Position numbers and translations under genes: made by a program
Source of the DNA: Owenia fusiformis
Lineage: Eukaryota; Annelida; Polychaeta; Sabellida; Oweniidae
Length of the DNA: 64,000 nt
Assembly (NCBI GenBank): GCA_903813345.2
Contig: CAIIXF020000006.1
Coordinates: 37,351,936 to 37,415,935 of the forward strand
Reading direction: 5' to 3'
Shown here: in pieces, positions 49,901 through 59,500 of the stretch
Layout of the letters: each line of letters opens with the position of its first letter
How positions within the stretch are numbered: position 1 is the first letter of the stretch
Notes under the pieces: generated by a model
Seen by the model: only the letters and a program-made list of their open reading frames with translations
The model's database searches: none
What the model was told of the DNA's origin: nothing

Positions 49901-52900
49901 GATCCCTGCTGTATGAGATACTCTGCCACGTGAGCAGCCGATTGGAACTTTGATGAACACACATAATATGTATCACTTACCCACATCTGACCCCTGCTGT
50001 ATGAGATACTCTGCCATGTGAGCAGCCATTTGGGACTTTGATGAACACACATAATATCTATCACTTACCCACATCTGATCCCTGCTGTATGAGATACTCT
50101 GCCATGTGAGCAGCCATTTGGGACTTTGATGAACACACATAATATCTATCACTTACCCACATCTGACCCCTGCTGTATGAGATACTCTGCCATGTGAGCA
50201 GCCATTTGGGACTTTGATGAACACACATAATATCTATCACTTACCCACATCTGATCCCTGCTGTATGAGATACTCTGCCATGTGAGCAGCCATTTGGGAC
50301 TTTGATGAACACACATAATATCTATCACTTACCCACATCTGATCCCTGCTGTATGAGATACTCTGCCACGTGAGCAGCCGATTGGAACTTTGATGAACAC
50401 ACATAATATCTATCACTTACCCACATCTGACCCCTGCTGAATGAGATACTCTGCCATGTGAGCAGCCATTTGGGACTTTGATGAACACACATAATGTAGT
50501 GGACTTTTGCCTTCTTCATCACAGCTATGGAGATCACTGCAAGACACATTAGGGTTATTTCAATTGAGGCCTTCAATACATATTTATGTTATACCCAGAC
50601 CTCCTCAGATCTCCCTTTGACTGTATGCTAGACAAGTCTGCATTTAAAATATGTACTTTCATAGATACTCAGACAAATCTTAAATTGCCAGGTTCATCTT
50701 ACAAAATCCATACCACTTATAGTGAAACCTGTAAAGTGAAACATCTCTAGAAGTGGAACACTTTTGTAAGTGCAACCATATTCAGAGTCCCAAGACCAAC
50801 TGACTTAATGTTAAATAACCCCTATAAGTCGAACCACTCCCAAGTGAACACTTTTTAGAGGTACAAAAGGTGTTTTAACTCAATTTAAAGTACATGTACT
50901 GTAAGTTCCCTATGAAGCCTCGACTTCCATTTTGAATTTGCATACAATGCATGATACGCATGTATAAAAGGCATAATGAGGTACAAAGACAGAGAATCAT
51001 CAATTCAAGACCATACACAGCATAATTAATCACCCCAGACTGACATTCAAAAGACTATGATTTGCATATATTCAATGTCAAATGAAAAAGGATAGTAGAT
51101 ACTCAATAGAATACAATTCTTTAACCAATACTAAAAGTAGGCTTCACTAGATGATGTGCAAAGTGAGGGTTTTTCTCGTAAAGTGTGTATTTTAATTGCA
51201 TATTTCTTTACAATTCAGTCAGTTGAAGGAAAATTAGGATAGGGGGTTTATAATGACTCTGTGTAAAAAGACACACATCGAAAAATATTGCACTTTTATT
51301 GAAAAATTCAAAATGGCAGGAACTAATTTACCGAGCATGTCCAAAACCCAATCAGATCTTGGCACTGGTCTGTATGCAGTACAAGATGATATAACAACAT
51401 AGCATTTTTAAAAAGTATGATAAAAACATAACAAGACTTGGCAAATCCTTCAAAATATCTTAATCTAATGGCACTACAACACAATGAACACACTCACCCC
51501 CTGTGAGCTAACAACTCTGCCAGGACCTCCAGTGGATTAAAGTTCTTCACCATCTTGCTGCCCAGTTTCTCAAATAATGCCACGTCTCTGGTGACAAGCA
51601 ACAAGGGGGTGAGACCATCTGCATTCTTACAGTTCACATCTAGACTCTTATCTCCAGACTGAAATTGTATTAAAATTGGATCATTCAACAAACATGGGAT
51701 TTCAATATATTTCTTATCTATTTCCATTTATTAATAGATCTTGGTGAAGCATGAATAAGACATGAAAATTGCATAGGAACCCATCGCACAGCTCAATTTT
51801 GAAGAAAGTTGCATCAATTTTTGTATAATTCAAAGCAAATCTTATTTTTTGCCACAATTGCACCCCCATGACTGAAAACTGAAATTTTTTGGCGATCGAA
51901 TCCCCCCTGACTGGAAGCTGGCTACGCCCCTGAATTGTATGTATATTATACGTAATATATATTTGGGTCTATTTGTAAAAGAAAAATAATTTATTAATAT
52001 TAATGATATAGCAAATAATCTCTCAACCTACCAATAATTTCTTAACTGCCTTGCTATTTCCCTGCCATGCTGCCTGTAGGAGGTTACGATGTGACACACC
52101 ATTGCGCTCTACTGCCTCTAAAAGAAGTGTCTTAATAGCAGGGGATGCTAGTTCGACTGCTGTCTTGCCGTCGTAGTTACGCAGTGTGATGTCAGCGCCA
52201 TGCTTCAACAGAAGTTGCACGATCTGAAAAATGTGAAATATCAAAGTAAATATTTATTGGAATTCTTTTGACATGATAATGTAACATTGCAATTGTTTAA
52301 TGTTTTCCTTTCGTATTTTTTTATTCAACTACTCCAAAGTTTCTATCAATCTGATTGGCCCGTGCAATATAAAGCCTTAAATGTAATCAATATTTTATTC
52401 ATTAAAAAACTTATATCAACAAAAGAACACATACTGATATCTTTTCTTTTTCAAATCCAATTATCAAGAAACAATTAGATTCTAACATTTCTTTAAGGGT
52501 TGAAAATAGCATCACAACCCAATTTTTAGCGAAATCATAATATCACTATGAAACTGAAGATATACTCTCAAAAAACATCTTTCTAAGAAGTGATGTATTA
52601 AGGGACAGGGTAAAATATTTGCTGCTCCAAAAGCAAATCTCTCTTTGTTAAATCCTACCTTAGTATGTCCCCTCTTAGCTGCCCAAATGATTGGAGTGTT
52701 GCCTGTGCGCTTGTCCTTCATATCGACGCTAAGTATGACATCACTACGACGCTGCAGAAAATTCTCAATTCTGTCATAGTCGCCATCCTGCAGATGAAAT
52801 TTGTCATTTATATAAAATGTCATTTTGGATGCTCATATCTTAAAGTTGTCGAGAGTTTACTTTTTCACAATTAATGCCAATGCCAAATATAATAAGTTTA

Positions 52901-53430
52901 AATGTGCTCATTTGTATGAAGTTTTTGAAATAACAAATGTAGCTTTTGAACTGATAAGTCTATCAAATAAAACGTGTATAGAAAATCAATGACGAATATG
53001 ATATACTCTAAATTAGCCTTTGAAAGTTGAGAACAAAAGAAATATCTTTAAATCGTTTCATTGTCCATTGAAACAATCAATTTCTTACACCTGGCAATGA
53101 GATTTAATTGATGAAAAACAAGACAGTGTTCAATAAACTAGATATTCATCAAATATCTATTTATCTCCTTCACCACATTGCATTTCAAATATGTGGGACT
53201 TATTTTGATGGGAATAACTGACTCACCCTCGCAGCTGCAAGAAATAACTGCTCGACGTCATTGGAATCGCCATTTGAGAACAACGTCGATGCTATGTCGT
53301 TATATGTCTGCATAACCTCCTTGTGACGTGCCATACTATTTGGGAGCGCAGTTGAGCCTCTAATCCCAGGCTGGATGGAGGTCTTGCCATGCCCATTGGT
53401 ATTATGGGTAGTTTTGTCATCTCGTCTCAT
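31941..53430 (-). CDS. MAP3K19: Ankyrin-repeat MAP3K19/YSK4-like kinase
   Basis: 21 coding exons: 53430-53227, 52787-52659, 52223-52032, 51658-51498, 50536-50421, 44461-44322, 43866-43756, 43512-43342, 42877-42835, 41532-41427, 41053-40788, 40413-40314, 40089-39971, 39407-39237, 38857-35388, 35118-34972, 34362-34228, 33950-33799, 33361-33144, 32665-32509, 32175-31941. Sum 6543 nt, 2180 aa plus stop; every junction keeps phase. Ankyrin repeats cover about residues 50-350 ('GNTPIIWAAKRGHTKIVQLL', 'GTTPLHITAYNGHEKAAVTL'). A disordered Ser/Lys-rich linker fills 352-1905. The kinase has GKGAFG (1921-1926), Lys1942, HRDIKGGN (2037-2044), DFG (2057-2059), APE (2087-2089), and MAP3K19-like 'HTVSIFMQFVPGG' and 'SMRGTPYWMAPEVVNE'. 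MAP3K19 is a MAP3K feeding stress MAPK pathways; the ankyrin part is absent from the human protein as I recall it, so the symbol marks kinase kinship. An acceptor at 53456-53458 shows at least one upstream noncoding exon. Confidence 0.9.
34422..34727. mobile_element. PIF/Harbinger-like MITE, longer copy
   Basis: Ends GGGGAGGCATCAAAAGTTCG and its near complement, flanked by TTA on both sides (34419-34421 and 34728-34730). Same family as 2250-2395 but 306 bp. It lies in the intron between kinase exons 16 and 17. Confidence 0.75.
35388..38857 (-). CDS. MAP3K19: Ankyrin-kinase gene, exon 15 (linker)
   Basis: A 3470-bp exon, more than half of the coding sequence. It encodes about 1156 residues of mostly disordered protein: Ser-Pro pairs, Lys-rich blocks ('KTAKRKSKGKKKKKLDDGG'), and one more ordered stretch 'KMALIGGIGWHISTECNENP' followed by an acidic run. 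Acceptor CATTTCAG before 38857, donor GTAAAA after 35388. The many basic and Ser-Pro sites suggest phospho-regulation or docking, which is inference. Confidence 0.88.
39669..39852. mobile_element. hAT-type MITE with TGTAC duplication
   Basis: Ends CAGGCATGTAGCCAG / CCTGGCTACGGGCCTG with identical 5-bp flanks TGTAC (39664-39668 and 39853-39857). Interior 'gttcaccttttcc ... ccaaaatcactcaaaaaat' is shared with the copies at 43039, 54471 and 60285. CAG ends with 5-bp duplications fit the hAT5 group; that is inference. Confidence 0.82.
41801..42712. mobile_element. Repeat family A (pearl-like), three-core copy
   Basis: Left arm 'aaaccagaacaacggcaacg', three cores of 135 bp, a right region shared with 1890-2150, then a long ACGG/ACGT run (42580-42672) and the arm 'ccgaacttcgttcgatgggg'. 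The left arm contains 'cccatcgaac' and the right arm its complement 'gttcgatggg', forming a short subterminal inverted repeat. Confidence 0.72.
43039..43224. mobile_element. hAT-type MITE with TTTAC duplication
   Basis: Perfect 16-bp ends CAGGCCCGTAGCCAGG / CCTGGCTACGGGCCTG, flanked by TTTAC on both sides (43034-43038 and 43225-43229). 186 bp, no coding. It is the cleanest copy of this family in the window and lies in the intron between kinase exons 8 and 9. Confidence 0.88.
43970..44165. repeat. About 20-bp tandem repeat
   Basis: About ten loose copies of 'tttactcaaaatctaatac' in the intron between kinase exons 6 and 7. Copies differ by small changes such as 'cttaaaat' for 'ctaatact'. Confidence 0.8.
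44830..45575. mobile_element. Divergent relative of repeat family A
   Basis: Shows the same plan as family A with much drift: 'caactccacggagtagcaaatccatc' like the left arm, repeated 'atggtggccattttgaaatt' and 'gagttatcaaagatta' cores, and the tail 'gagttattgcccggacacac' followed by a degenerate ACAG/ACGG stretch and 'tatatcccagtcgtttgttggga'. It appears older than the copies at 822 and 41801. Confidence 0.55.
46333..48318 (+). CDS. Intronless TRIM-NHL E3 ligase
   Basis: 661 aa in one exon. A C3HC4 RING finger at residues 17-61 (C17, C20, C32, H34, C37, C40, C58, C61) implies ubiquitin E3 ligase activity. A first B-box follows ('CDICAQGDELRPAVARCIEC'), then a second ('CTEHNDQPLKFYCKTDKTIVC', ending DHSGHSC), a coiled coil at about 215-300, and NHL-type beta-propeller repeats to the end (for example 'LDWPCGVCTDSLDNIIIADC'). 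This is the TRIM2/3/56-like plan that is expanded in many marine invertebrates; substrates cannot be read. The gene lies on the opposite strand inside the longest intron of the ankyrin-kinase gene (between 44461 and 50421). Lack of introns suggests a retrocopy or an expanded intronless family. Start: the first ATG, shortly after an in-frame-free AT-rich leader. Confidence 0.93.
   Translation: MAAAKSFIEEYTELLMCPICLDKVKTPKSLTCLHSFCEGCLDKWIQTERDSRKKTYPCPVCKCETDIPNGGANSYRTNFTMQSLAEALERTKKQLNKSSINCDICAQGDELRPAVARCIECAEYLCNTCDKSHGRTRLLKSHQRVKLTGDIEKDSKIAIDGLVQRNIDCTEHNDQPLKFYCKTDKTIVCRDCCITDHSGHSCVKIENVAKEELRNVSALIGLAIQRKDLLEKQLKNSENLTDIQGKKLQKLLSSIKSDRKAKITELERYFDKLESGAKEVHNNTVKQMKSQRSDIELQRGVTESTLLHLTSLQKHGHPVEIVTSSADIKQKLQDWSSMPLSVDLKPHLNSLDIGTYKPGHLDVSKLGQILTFTDKASDKTSATSFQSKKSLKLCRPNVYRSEHLVAEQKYENVISDICVGENQNILVVESPELQNMLVTYVNNHRTLNKKSTKKINSDGVCTAKDNCYAVCDRTYKCVAIYNENLVHQRNIGNFQDPFYICMNSAGELLVIDSAAKCVYIVDYNDGSILATIGDGILNGPSFVTNNSRYSVIVSDALTDCVYMFNRKGDLENSYGTKGSGNDQLDWPCGVCTDSLDNIIIADCNNDRIHLLDPTGRFIKYLLTPEDNVKYPYALAIDHNGDLLVSTWLSGDLHFIKYMAYE
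48463..48468 (+). terminator. Polyadenylation signal of TRIM gene
   Basis: AATAAA 145 bp after the TRIM stop codon, followed by a GT-rich stretch ('tttgtgtttttggttaatat'), the usual arrangement for 3' end formation. Confidence 0.65.
48831..50495 (-). repeat. 88-bp exon/splice-donor minisatellite
   Basis: The word 'acttacccacatctga' recurs at exact 88-bp steps from 48831 to 50415, giving about 19 copies with point changes but no length change. On the minus strand each unit is 75 nt of the 3' part of kinase-gene exon 5 (ankyrin repeat, 'QMAAHMAEYLIQQGSDV') plus 13 nt of intron starting GTAAGTGATAG. The copy at 50421-50495 belongs to the real exon; the others lie downstream in the intron. A variant shared by copies near 49915-49950 and 50355-50390 (exactly 440 bp apart) suggests later duplication of a 5-unit block. 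Confidence 0.95.
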
Positions 53431-53454
53431 GATTATTTTCCGTCATCTTTCACA

Positions 53455-54470
53455 CCTGGAAGGTAGAGCAAAGCTATGAATTAAACGCTTCCCATTACCC
53501 AATATCATATTTTTAAACAGTCAAGTTTTTTTTCTATAAAATAAATAAATATCAAATATGTAGCCTCACCATAAGCTAGCAATTTTATGAGTAAATAAAG
53601 TGCATATGTAACTGTTTGCATTTAATGGTGTTTATAACATCAATGAACAAAGCAAACAAAAACTACAATATAGGGGTCATCTCAAGAATTCCCCATTCTG
53701 CAACAAATCCATTTTGTTAACTTACAATTACCATTCCTAGTTTATGAAATGCAACTTTTCATCGTAAAATACTTATTTTATTGAAAAATGGTTTCCATAA
53801 CAGATAATGATCTTCACATTATCTTAACGTAACAGCCTACGTACATACTAGGGATACCACAAGCACTTGAGCAATTTACATCCAATAGTCGTATTGGTTT
53901 TCAAAATGAAAATATTCAATCTCTCATATCATGGGATCCCTAGTGCTAGCCCATCAACCAAACAAAAGCAATATGTGTAGAATTTAACTTGAAAACTATG
54001 AAACAGTCCCTTAATAGAAATGCCAGGCATTGCATGTGATTGTATCCTACAGAGTCCATTTTTGTTATTTTTGGGCCGCAGTTTATCACACTTTGCAACC
54101 AGAACATATTAATAATTAACTTGTTAACTAAACAAAATGTATATAACTTGTGTATGTTTGCTGTTTAAAATACAAACTTATTGTTTGTCATTACTAGCTA
54201 GTTTTCAAACAATTAAGTTAGAAATTGTTACTATATTTAACACAATATTCATGTTTATCATACATGACACCACTTTGCCACAAGTGCAATTCTTTGAACT
54301 CACAAACAAAAGAACAAACAAAACTCAAGCCTCTTTTTCTATCCTTTCCCGTTTCCTTTCAATTAACACATTCAATGTCACAATATGAGTTAGTTATCTC
54401 ATCTATTTCTAATATCTAATCTTTTATCAAACATTAGATCTTGATAATGCCCTATCTTATCATACCATGC
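53455..54470. other. Upstream of ankyrin-kinase CDS, no gene seen
   Basis: An acceptor (CTACCTTCCAG on the minus strand, 53456-53466) precedes a 25-nt leader to the ATG at 53430, so this is probably a 5' UTR intron. The rest is AT-rich with no recognised feature. Confidence 0.5.
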
Positions 54471-54676
54471 CAGGCCCGTAGCCAGGATTTGCCAAGGGGG
54501 GGGGTCACTTTTTGAAAAATTCTACAGGGGGTTCACTTGTGACAATGTTGGTCCAAAAATGGCCAAAATCACTCAGAATGGTGAAAAACTGCATGATTTT
54601 GAAAGATTTTTTGGCCGGGGGGGGGGGGGGGGGGAGGAGGGGGGTCAACCCATCAACCCCCCTGGCTACGGGCCTG
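54471..54676. mobile_element. hAT-type MITE with long G tract
   Basis: Ends CAGGCCCGTAGCCAGG / CCTGGCTACGGGCCTG; flanks CATGC and CATGT match at four of five bases. The inside holds a G-rich run (about 54617-54645). Confidence 0.82.
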
Positions 54677-55187
54677 CATGTTCATTGTTCTATAAATGTA
54701 CATGTATGTAGAGATAAAATGACTAACAAGATTGTCTGTCAATGGTTGAATTTATCAATTGTTTATATTATATGAAGAGGGCAATAAGAAGATTGTCTGT
54801 CAATGGTTGAATTTATCATTGTTTATATTACATGTATATGAAAAGGGCAATAAGAAGAGTGATTAAGCATAACAGATAGATCTAACACAAATTTAAAGGA
54901 TACAATTTTTTTCCCTTTTAGAATTAATTGTTCACTTATAGTGTCATTCAAAAAAAAACAATGGATCCCAAATATGTCACGCAGGCAATCTACATCCCCC
55001 GATCACAGGGTTAAGACTTGAAAATTATTTTAGAAAATGAACATGAGACAATCTTATTAACAGGCATCTCATCTGGAAGAATGTAAATTGTCTCTACCTG
55101 TAATCAATATACCTGATGACAACCTCTAATCCACAATGAATTATTGATCCCATCCATATAATACACAAGGCTTCAGCTTCTTTGAAT

Positions 55188-56901
55188 ACAGTAAAACCTG
55201 TCTAATCCATTGTCATTGTCACAAGTGAACCCCCCTGGAATTATTAAACAAGAACACAAATGTGTACAATATGTCCCCACCTATGGGTGATCCCGTCAAA
55301 TGGTTATCCTAAAAATGAGTAGGCAAGACTTTACCGACATAATTTGAGGACGGAGAATCCAAAATGGCCACCTTAAAATTTACCAAGAATGCCAAAAAAG
55401 TTAGTCAGTTCTAGATTTTCATACTAAGAACCACCCCTGAAAATTTGAAATTGATCCGTCACACAGTTAACCAGAAAACATGTAAACAAGACTTTACAGA
55501 CAAGATTTGAGGACAGAAAATCCAAAATGGCTGCCTTGACATTTATCCAGAATGCCAAAAACTAATCTGTTCTAGATTTTAATACTAAGAATCATCCCTG
55601 AAAATTTGAAATTGATCTACCAAACAGTTCACCTGGAAATGTGTAGACAAGACTTAACAGACGAGATTTTAGGACAGAAAATCCAAAATGGCTGCCTTGA
55701 CATTTACCCAGAATGCCCAAAAACTAATCAATTCTAGATTTTCATACTAAGAATCATCCCTGAAAATTTGAAATTGATCTACCAAACGGTTCACCTAAAA
55801 ACGCATAGACAAGACTTTACGGGCAAGATTTTAAGACGGAAAATCCAAAATGGCTGCCTTGACATTTATCCAGAATGCCAAAAAACTAATCAGATCTAGA
55901 TTTTCATACTGAGAATCATCCCTGAAAATTTGAAATTGATCTAGCAAACGGTTCACCTGAAAATGCGTAGACAAGACTTTACATACAAGATTTTAGGACG
56001 GAAAATCCAAAATGGCTGCCTTGACATTTACCCAGAATGCCCAAAAACTAATCAGATCTAGATTCTCATACTAAGAATCATCCCTGAAAATTTGAAATTG
56101 ATCTACCAAACGGTTCATCTGAAAATGCGTAGACAAGACTTTACAGACAAGATTTTAGGACGGAAAAATCCAAAATGGCCGACAATAAAAAAGTGATTGT
56201 GAGTTTTTGCTGAAATCTTTTTACAAAATTATCACATATAACTACTGTTAACAATAACATAGGCTTTTACAACAAAGTACACCTGAAATTATTTATAAAG
56301 CTACTAAAAAGTTAAAGTATGAAAACTGAAAAACACCATTCAATATGATACAAAGTATTATCGTGCGCTAACTTTTCTTAAAACATTCAAAATGGCTGAC
56401 ATGACTGAGCTAACAGGTCCAAAACCTAATCAGATCTAGAATGAAGTGAGCTGAACAAGATCTTAAAGTTTTAAAAGCAACGGTGATGCCGTTTTTCTTA
56501 AAGTTTGCAGACAAGGATTTTAGCATTTGACTTCAAAATGGCCGACAGGAAGTAGGTATCGAGTTAATTTTTTTTCATCCACATCTGTATGCACTCATAA
56601 GTTATCCCTGAAAATTTGAAGGTGATATCTGTAGCGGTTTTTGAGAAAACTGCCGGACGTACGGACGGACAGACAGACGGACAGACAGACGTACGGACAG
56701 ACGGACGCGCCTAGGCCGACAATATGGCCCCACACTATGTGGTGGGGACATAAAAAGTGAACCCCCCTTGGCAAATCCTGGCTACCCACCTGGGGATACT
56801 GTACACATGAGAAATTCATAAAATTAGATCCAACAAAGTGTTCAATTAAATTGAGAGGTCTTCAGATTAGAGAGTTGTTCAGTTATACAGGTTTCACTGT
56901 A
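55188..56901. mobile_element. TA-flanked MITE split by later insertions
   Basis: Left end TACAGTAAAACCTGT (55188-55202) and right end ACAGGTTTCACTGTA (56887-56901) are complementary. The short element between them is interrupted by family-B repeat 55270-56752 and remnants of the hAT-type MITE ('agtgaaccccccttggcaaa' at 56757, 'agtgaacccccctgg' near 55224). Similar 'acctgtaaagtgaaacacct' fragments are at about 9745, 33600-33770 and 50730-50870. Confidence 0.55.
55270..56752. mobile_element. Repeat family B, complete copy
   Basis: 1483 bp between TATGTCCCCACC and GGTGGGGACATA. About five tandem cores of 158-164 bp ('ccctgaaaatttgaaattga', 'ttcacctgaaaatgcgtaga', 'aaaatccaaaatggctgcct'), then a unique part shared with 190-590, then an ACGG/ACAG microsatellite (about 56655-56705). 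The plan is core tandem repeats plus tetranucleotide repeat plus arm, as in family A, but with true terminal inverted repeats. Confidence 0.8.
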
Positions 56902-58050
56902 CATAATTTCTTATACATTTTATTCAACTAGGTTAACAAATTGTTCATCTTACACTCATACTGCACTTGGTAAGAAAGCTATAGCATGAAACTGAATAGA
57001 CTTATTCAGTTGAAGTATACATTTCTATTTATTCTTTGGGTACTTTTGTATTAAGTGAAATAGGGGATGGGCCAATATTCTTGGGGAAATATAAATAACT
57101 TAAATTATTCTTGAGTAGTATATTCTTCTAGCCATAATTAGGCAGACTATTTTCAAACCATAACCTTGTTTCAATCTACAAACCCTCCATGCCAAAAACC
57201 AGAGGGTGAGAATGTGTGTGGGGGGGCTTGCCCCAGAGTCCAAATTTTGCCAGAAATAGAATTTTTTGACAAAACATATCTATAAAAATACTCGGTAAAA
57301 TTTTGAGCTCTGCCAAAAAGTGAGAATCTTAGAATAATCAATAGTCCTGCCCCAGGCAAAACAAATGATCCATCCTTAGAAGTGTGTCACAAGATTTAAT
57401 TAATGTAAATATGGAGCCTGGAAGAATTATTGAATTTTCCCTGTAAATAGCTGGTGACAGCAAACATTTGACTCTCCAATAATCAATTGAGACACTTCCA
57501 CCTAGATATACATACAGTGTATGTCCCCATTCCGATGGTTCTATTTTGCCTCTTAAAAGTGAGCTTCATCTACATTTAATACTAGGCATTAAGGCACAGG
57601 GAAGAGAAGCTGGGGCATTTATGCAAAATTGTGTTATTCTTGTTAATAATTACCCAACGTTGCTATCAAATGAAACATATTGCCCAGTTTCCTCTAAGAT
57701 AATTGCTCTTTAGTTTAACATGAATTACTTTTCCATAATTGTATATTTCATGTTGCTTTATGTCTTTATCAGTTTATACAATGATCTCATAGCTAAATAT
57801 AATCCTGAAGCCATATGCAGTCCATATAATGTATTAATGGTTTAAGGTTTAGCTATAGTTCTATCTTGATCCTGAAAGTTATTTCACTGAAATAATTCAT
57901 GACATATCCATATGTAATAATTTATCATTGGATGGCGAAAAATAATTTTGAAGAGAGTTTTCATTTCACATTTATTGCTTCATTGCCCCCCCCTCCATCT
58001 ACCTATGCACTATACATAAGAAAACAAGCCAAGTATAATCCTAAAATAAG
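56902..58050. other. No gene seen
   Basis: AT-rich sequence without a recognised repeat or exon. Short open frames here show no domain. Confidence 0.5.
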
Positions 58051-58056
58051 AGTTAT

Positions 58057-58655
58057 GTATTATTACCAGAAGGGCCTTGTATTATTTACCAGAAGGGCCT
58101 TGCATTATTACCAGAAAGGCCTTGAATATTACCAGAAAGGCCTTGAATATTACCAGAAGGGCCTTGTATTATTTACCAGAAGGGCCTTGCATTATTACCA
58201 GAAAGGCCTTGAATATTACCAGAAAGGCCTTGAATATTACCAGAAGGGCCTTGTATTTTTTACCAGAAGGGCCTTGCATTATTACCAGAAAGGCCTTGAA
58301 TATTACCAGAAAGGCCTTGAATATTACCAGAAGGGCCTTGTATTATTTACCAGAAGGGCCTTGCATTATTACCAGAAAGGCCTTGGATATTACCAGAAAG
58401 GCCTTGAATATTACCAGAAGGGCCTTGTATTATTTACCAGAAGGGCCTTGCATTATTACCAGAAAGGCCTTGAATATTACCAGAAAGGCCTTGAATATTA
58501 CCAGAAGGGCCTTGTATTATTTACCAGAAGGGCCTTGCATTATTACCAGAAAGGCCTTGAATATTACCAGAAAGGCCTTGAATATTACCAGAAGGGCCTT
58601 GTATTTTTTACCAGAAGGGCCTTGTATTATTGCCAGAAGGGCCTTGTATCTTATT
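58057..58655. repeat. 87-bp higher-order minisatellite
   Basis: 'gccttgtatt' recurs at 58074, 58161, 58248, 58335, 58422, 58509 and 58596, exactly 87 bp apart. Each 87-bp unit is four variants of a 20-24-bp monomer 'ttaccagaagggccttg'. Because 87 is 29 codons and the monomer lacks stops in two frames, long repetitive open frames (260 and 226 codons) appear on the plus strand; these are judged a by-product. Confidence 0.93.
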
Positions 58656-58859
58656 TACCAGGAAATGTCTCACTGCAATGACTACCACAGGATGTGCATT
58701 CCAAATATTGACATTGTTATCTCTCAGATAACACATTGGAACTTTCAATTCTGCTAATCTGATAAGTCACAGTAATTGAAACAATTAATATCCACTCACT
58801 GATTGTATTGATTTTGATCAAACATTTATCTTCATGTAATACCTGATTCACTGTCACTC

Positions 58860-59035
58860 TGCAGGGGTTTCGTTAGCAGCAGGCAACAGGCGATTTTCAC
58901 TGGTTGTTTTCACAAAATCGCCTGTTGTTTTTAGGGACTTTTCAACTTTTCCATGTACGTAAAATTCACGATTTCCATTAATTTTGCCTGTCGTTTTCAT
59001 TTATTTAGCCTGTTGTGAGAAATTCTAGTGGTAGA
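58860..59035. repeat. Dispersed repeat shared with 9395-9540
   Basis: 'tttttagggacttttcaact', 'ttccatgtacg' and 'gatttccattaattttgcct' match, with small changes, the sequence just right of the foldback element at 9395-9540. The foldback element therefore seems to have inserted into or beside an older repeat. Confidence 0.6.
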
Positions 59036-59280
59036 GCTCCCAATTACTTCTTCACTTTTCTGTGTATTAATTAGGAAAAAGAGGTTAGACTTTGAAATCT
59101 TGCTGAAGTTTCTTTGATATACAGTTATTTTACTTTATTCAATTTGCCAGGGTTTAACTTCTCTGTAAAATTCCCATTGACAAAATGTTAAATGTTCTTT
59201 AAAAGGGTTACAATTTACCCTGCGTGCAGAGTCTAGTTAAACTACACTCTGCCTAGTAGAGACCATATTTCAGTTTAGTA

Positions 59281-59500
59281 GCCCCGCCCCCACGACGGGT
59301 ACCGGTGACAGTTTGGGCAATAAATCACTTCTGACCTATGCGCTGGCCATTCTTCCACCATTCAGCGAGCTTGAAGAAATATACGCCAAATGCGTTCTAA
59401 TTAAATATGCGCATGTCATTGGTCAATTCTGGGCTCAACGATGACGTCAGAAGGAATGACCATATATAGAACGTCGGTCAAATTTGGCCGACGAACACTG
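59281..59500 (+). promoter_or_regulatory. Candidate promoter: GC box, CRE, TATA
   Basis: In order on the plus strand: ccccgccccc (GC box, about 59283), an NRF1-like 'atgcgcatg', 'cattggtcaat' (CCAAT complement), a perfect CRE TGACGTCA (59442-59449) and TATATA (59463-59468). The TATA context CCATATATAG is also one base from a CArg/SRE site. A start near 59493 and donors such as 'ttaag|gtaata' near 59609 would suit a first exon. No coding exon for such a gene is found in the window, so its target is unknown. Confidence 0.45.

Noticed and set aside
48831-50495. CRISPR-like array of regular repeats
   Set aside because: Units are directly adjacent with no variable spacers, in animal DNA, and derive from a kinase-gene exon.
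57899-58757. Two overlapping long open frames of 260 and 226 codons
   Set aside because: They follow entirely from an 87-bp tandem repeat whose length is a multiple of three; no domain, start context or splice signal supports a gene.
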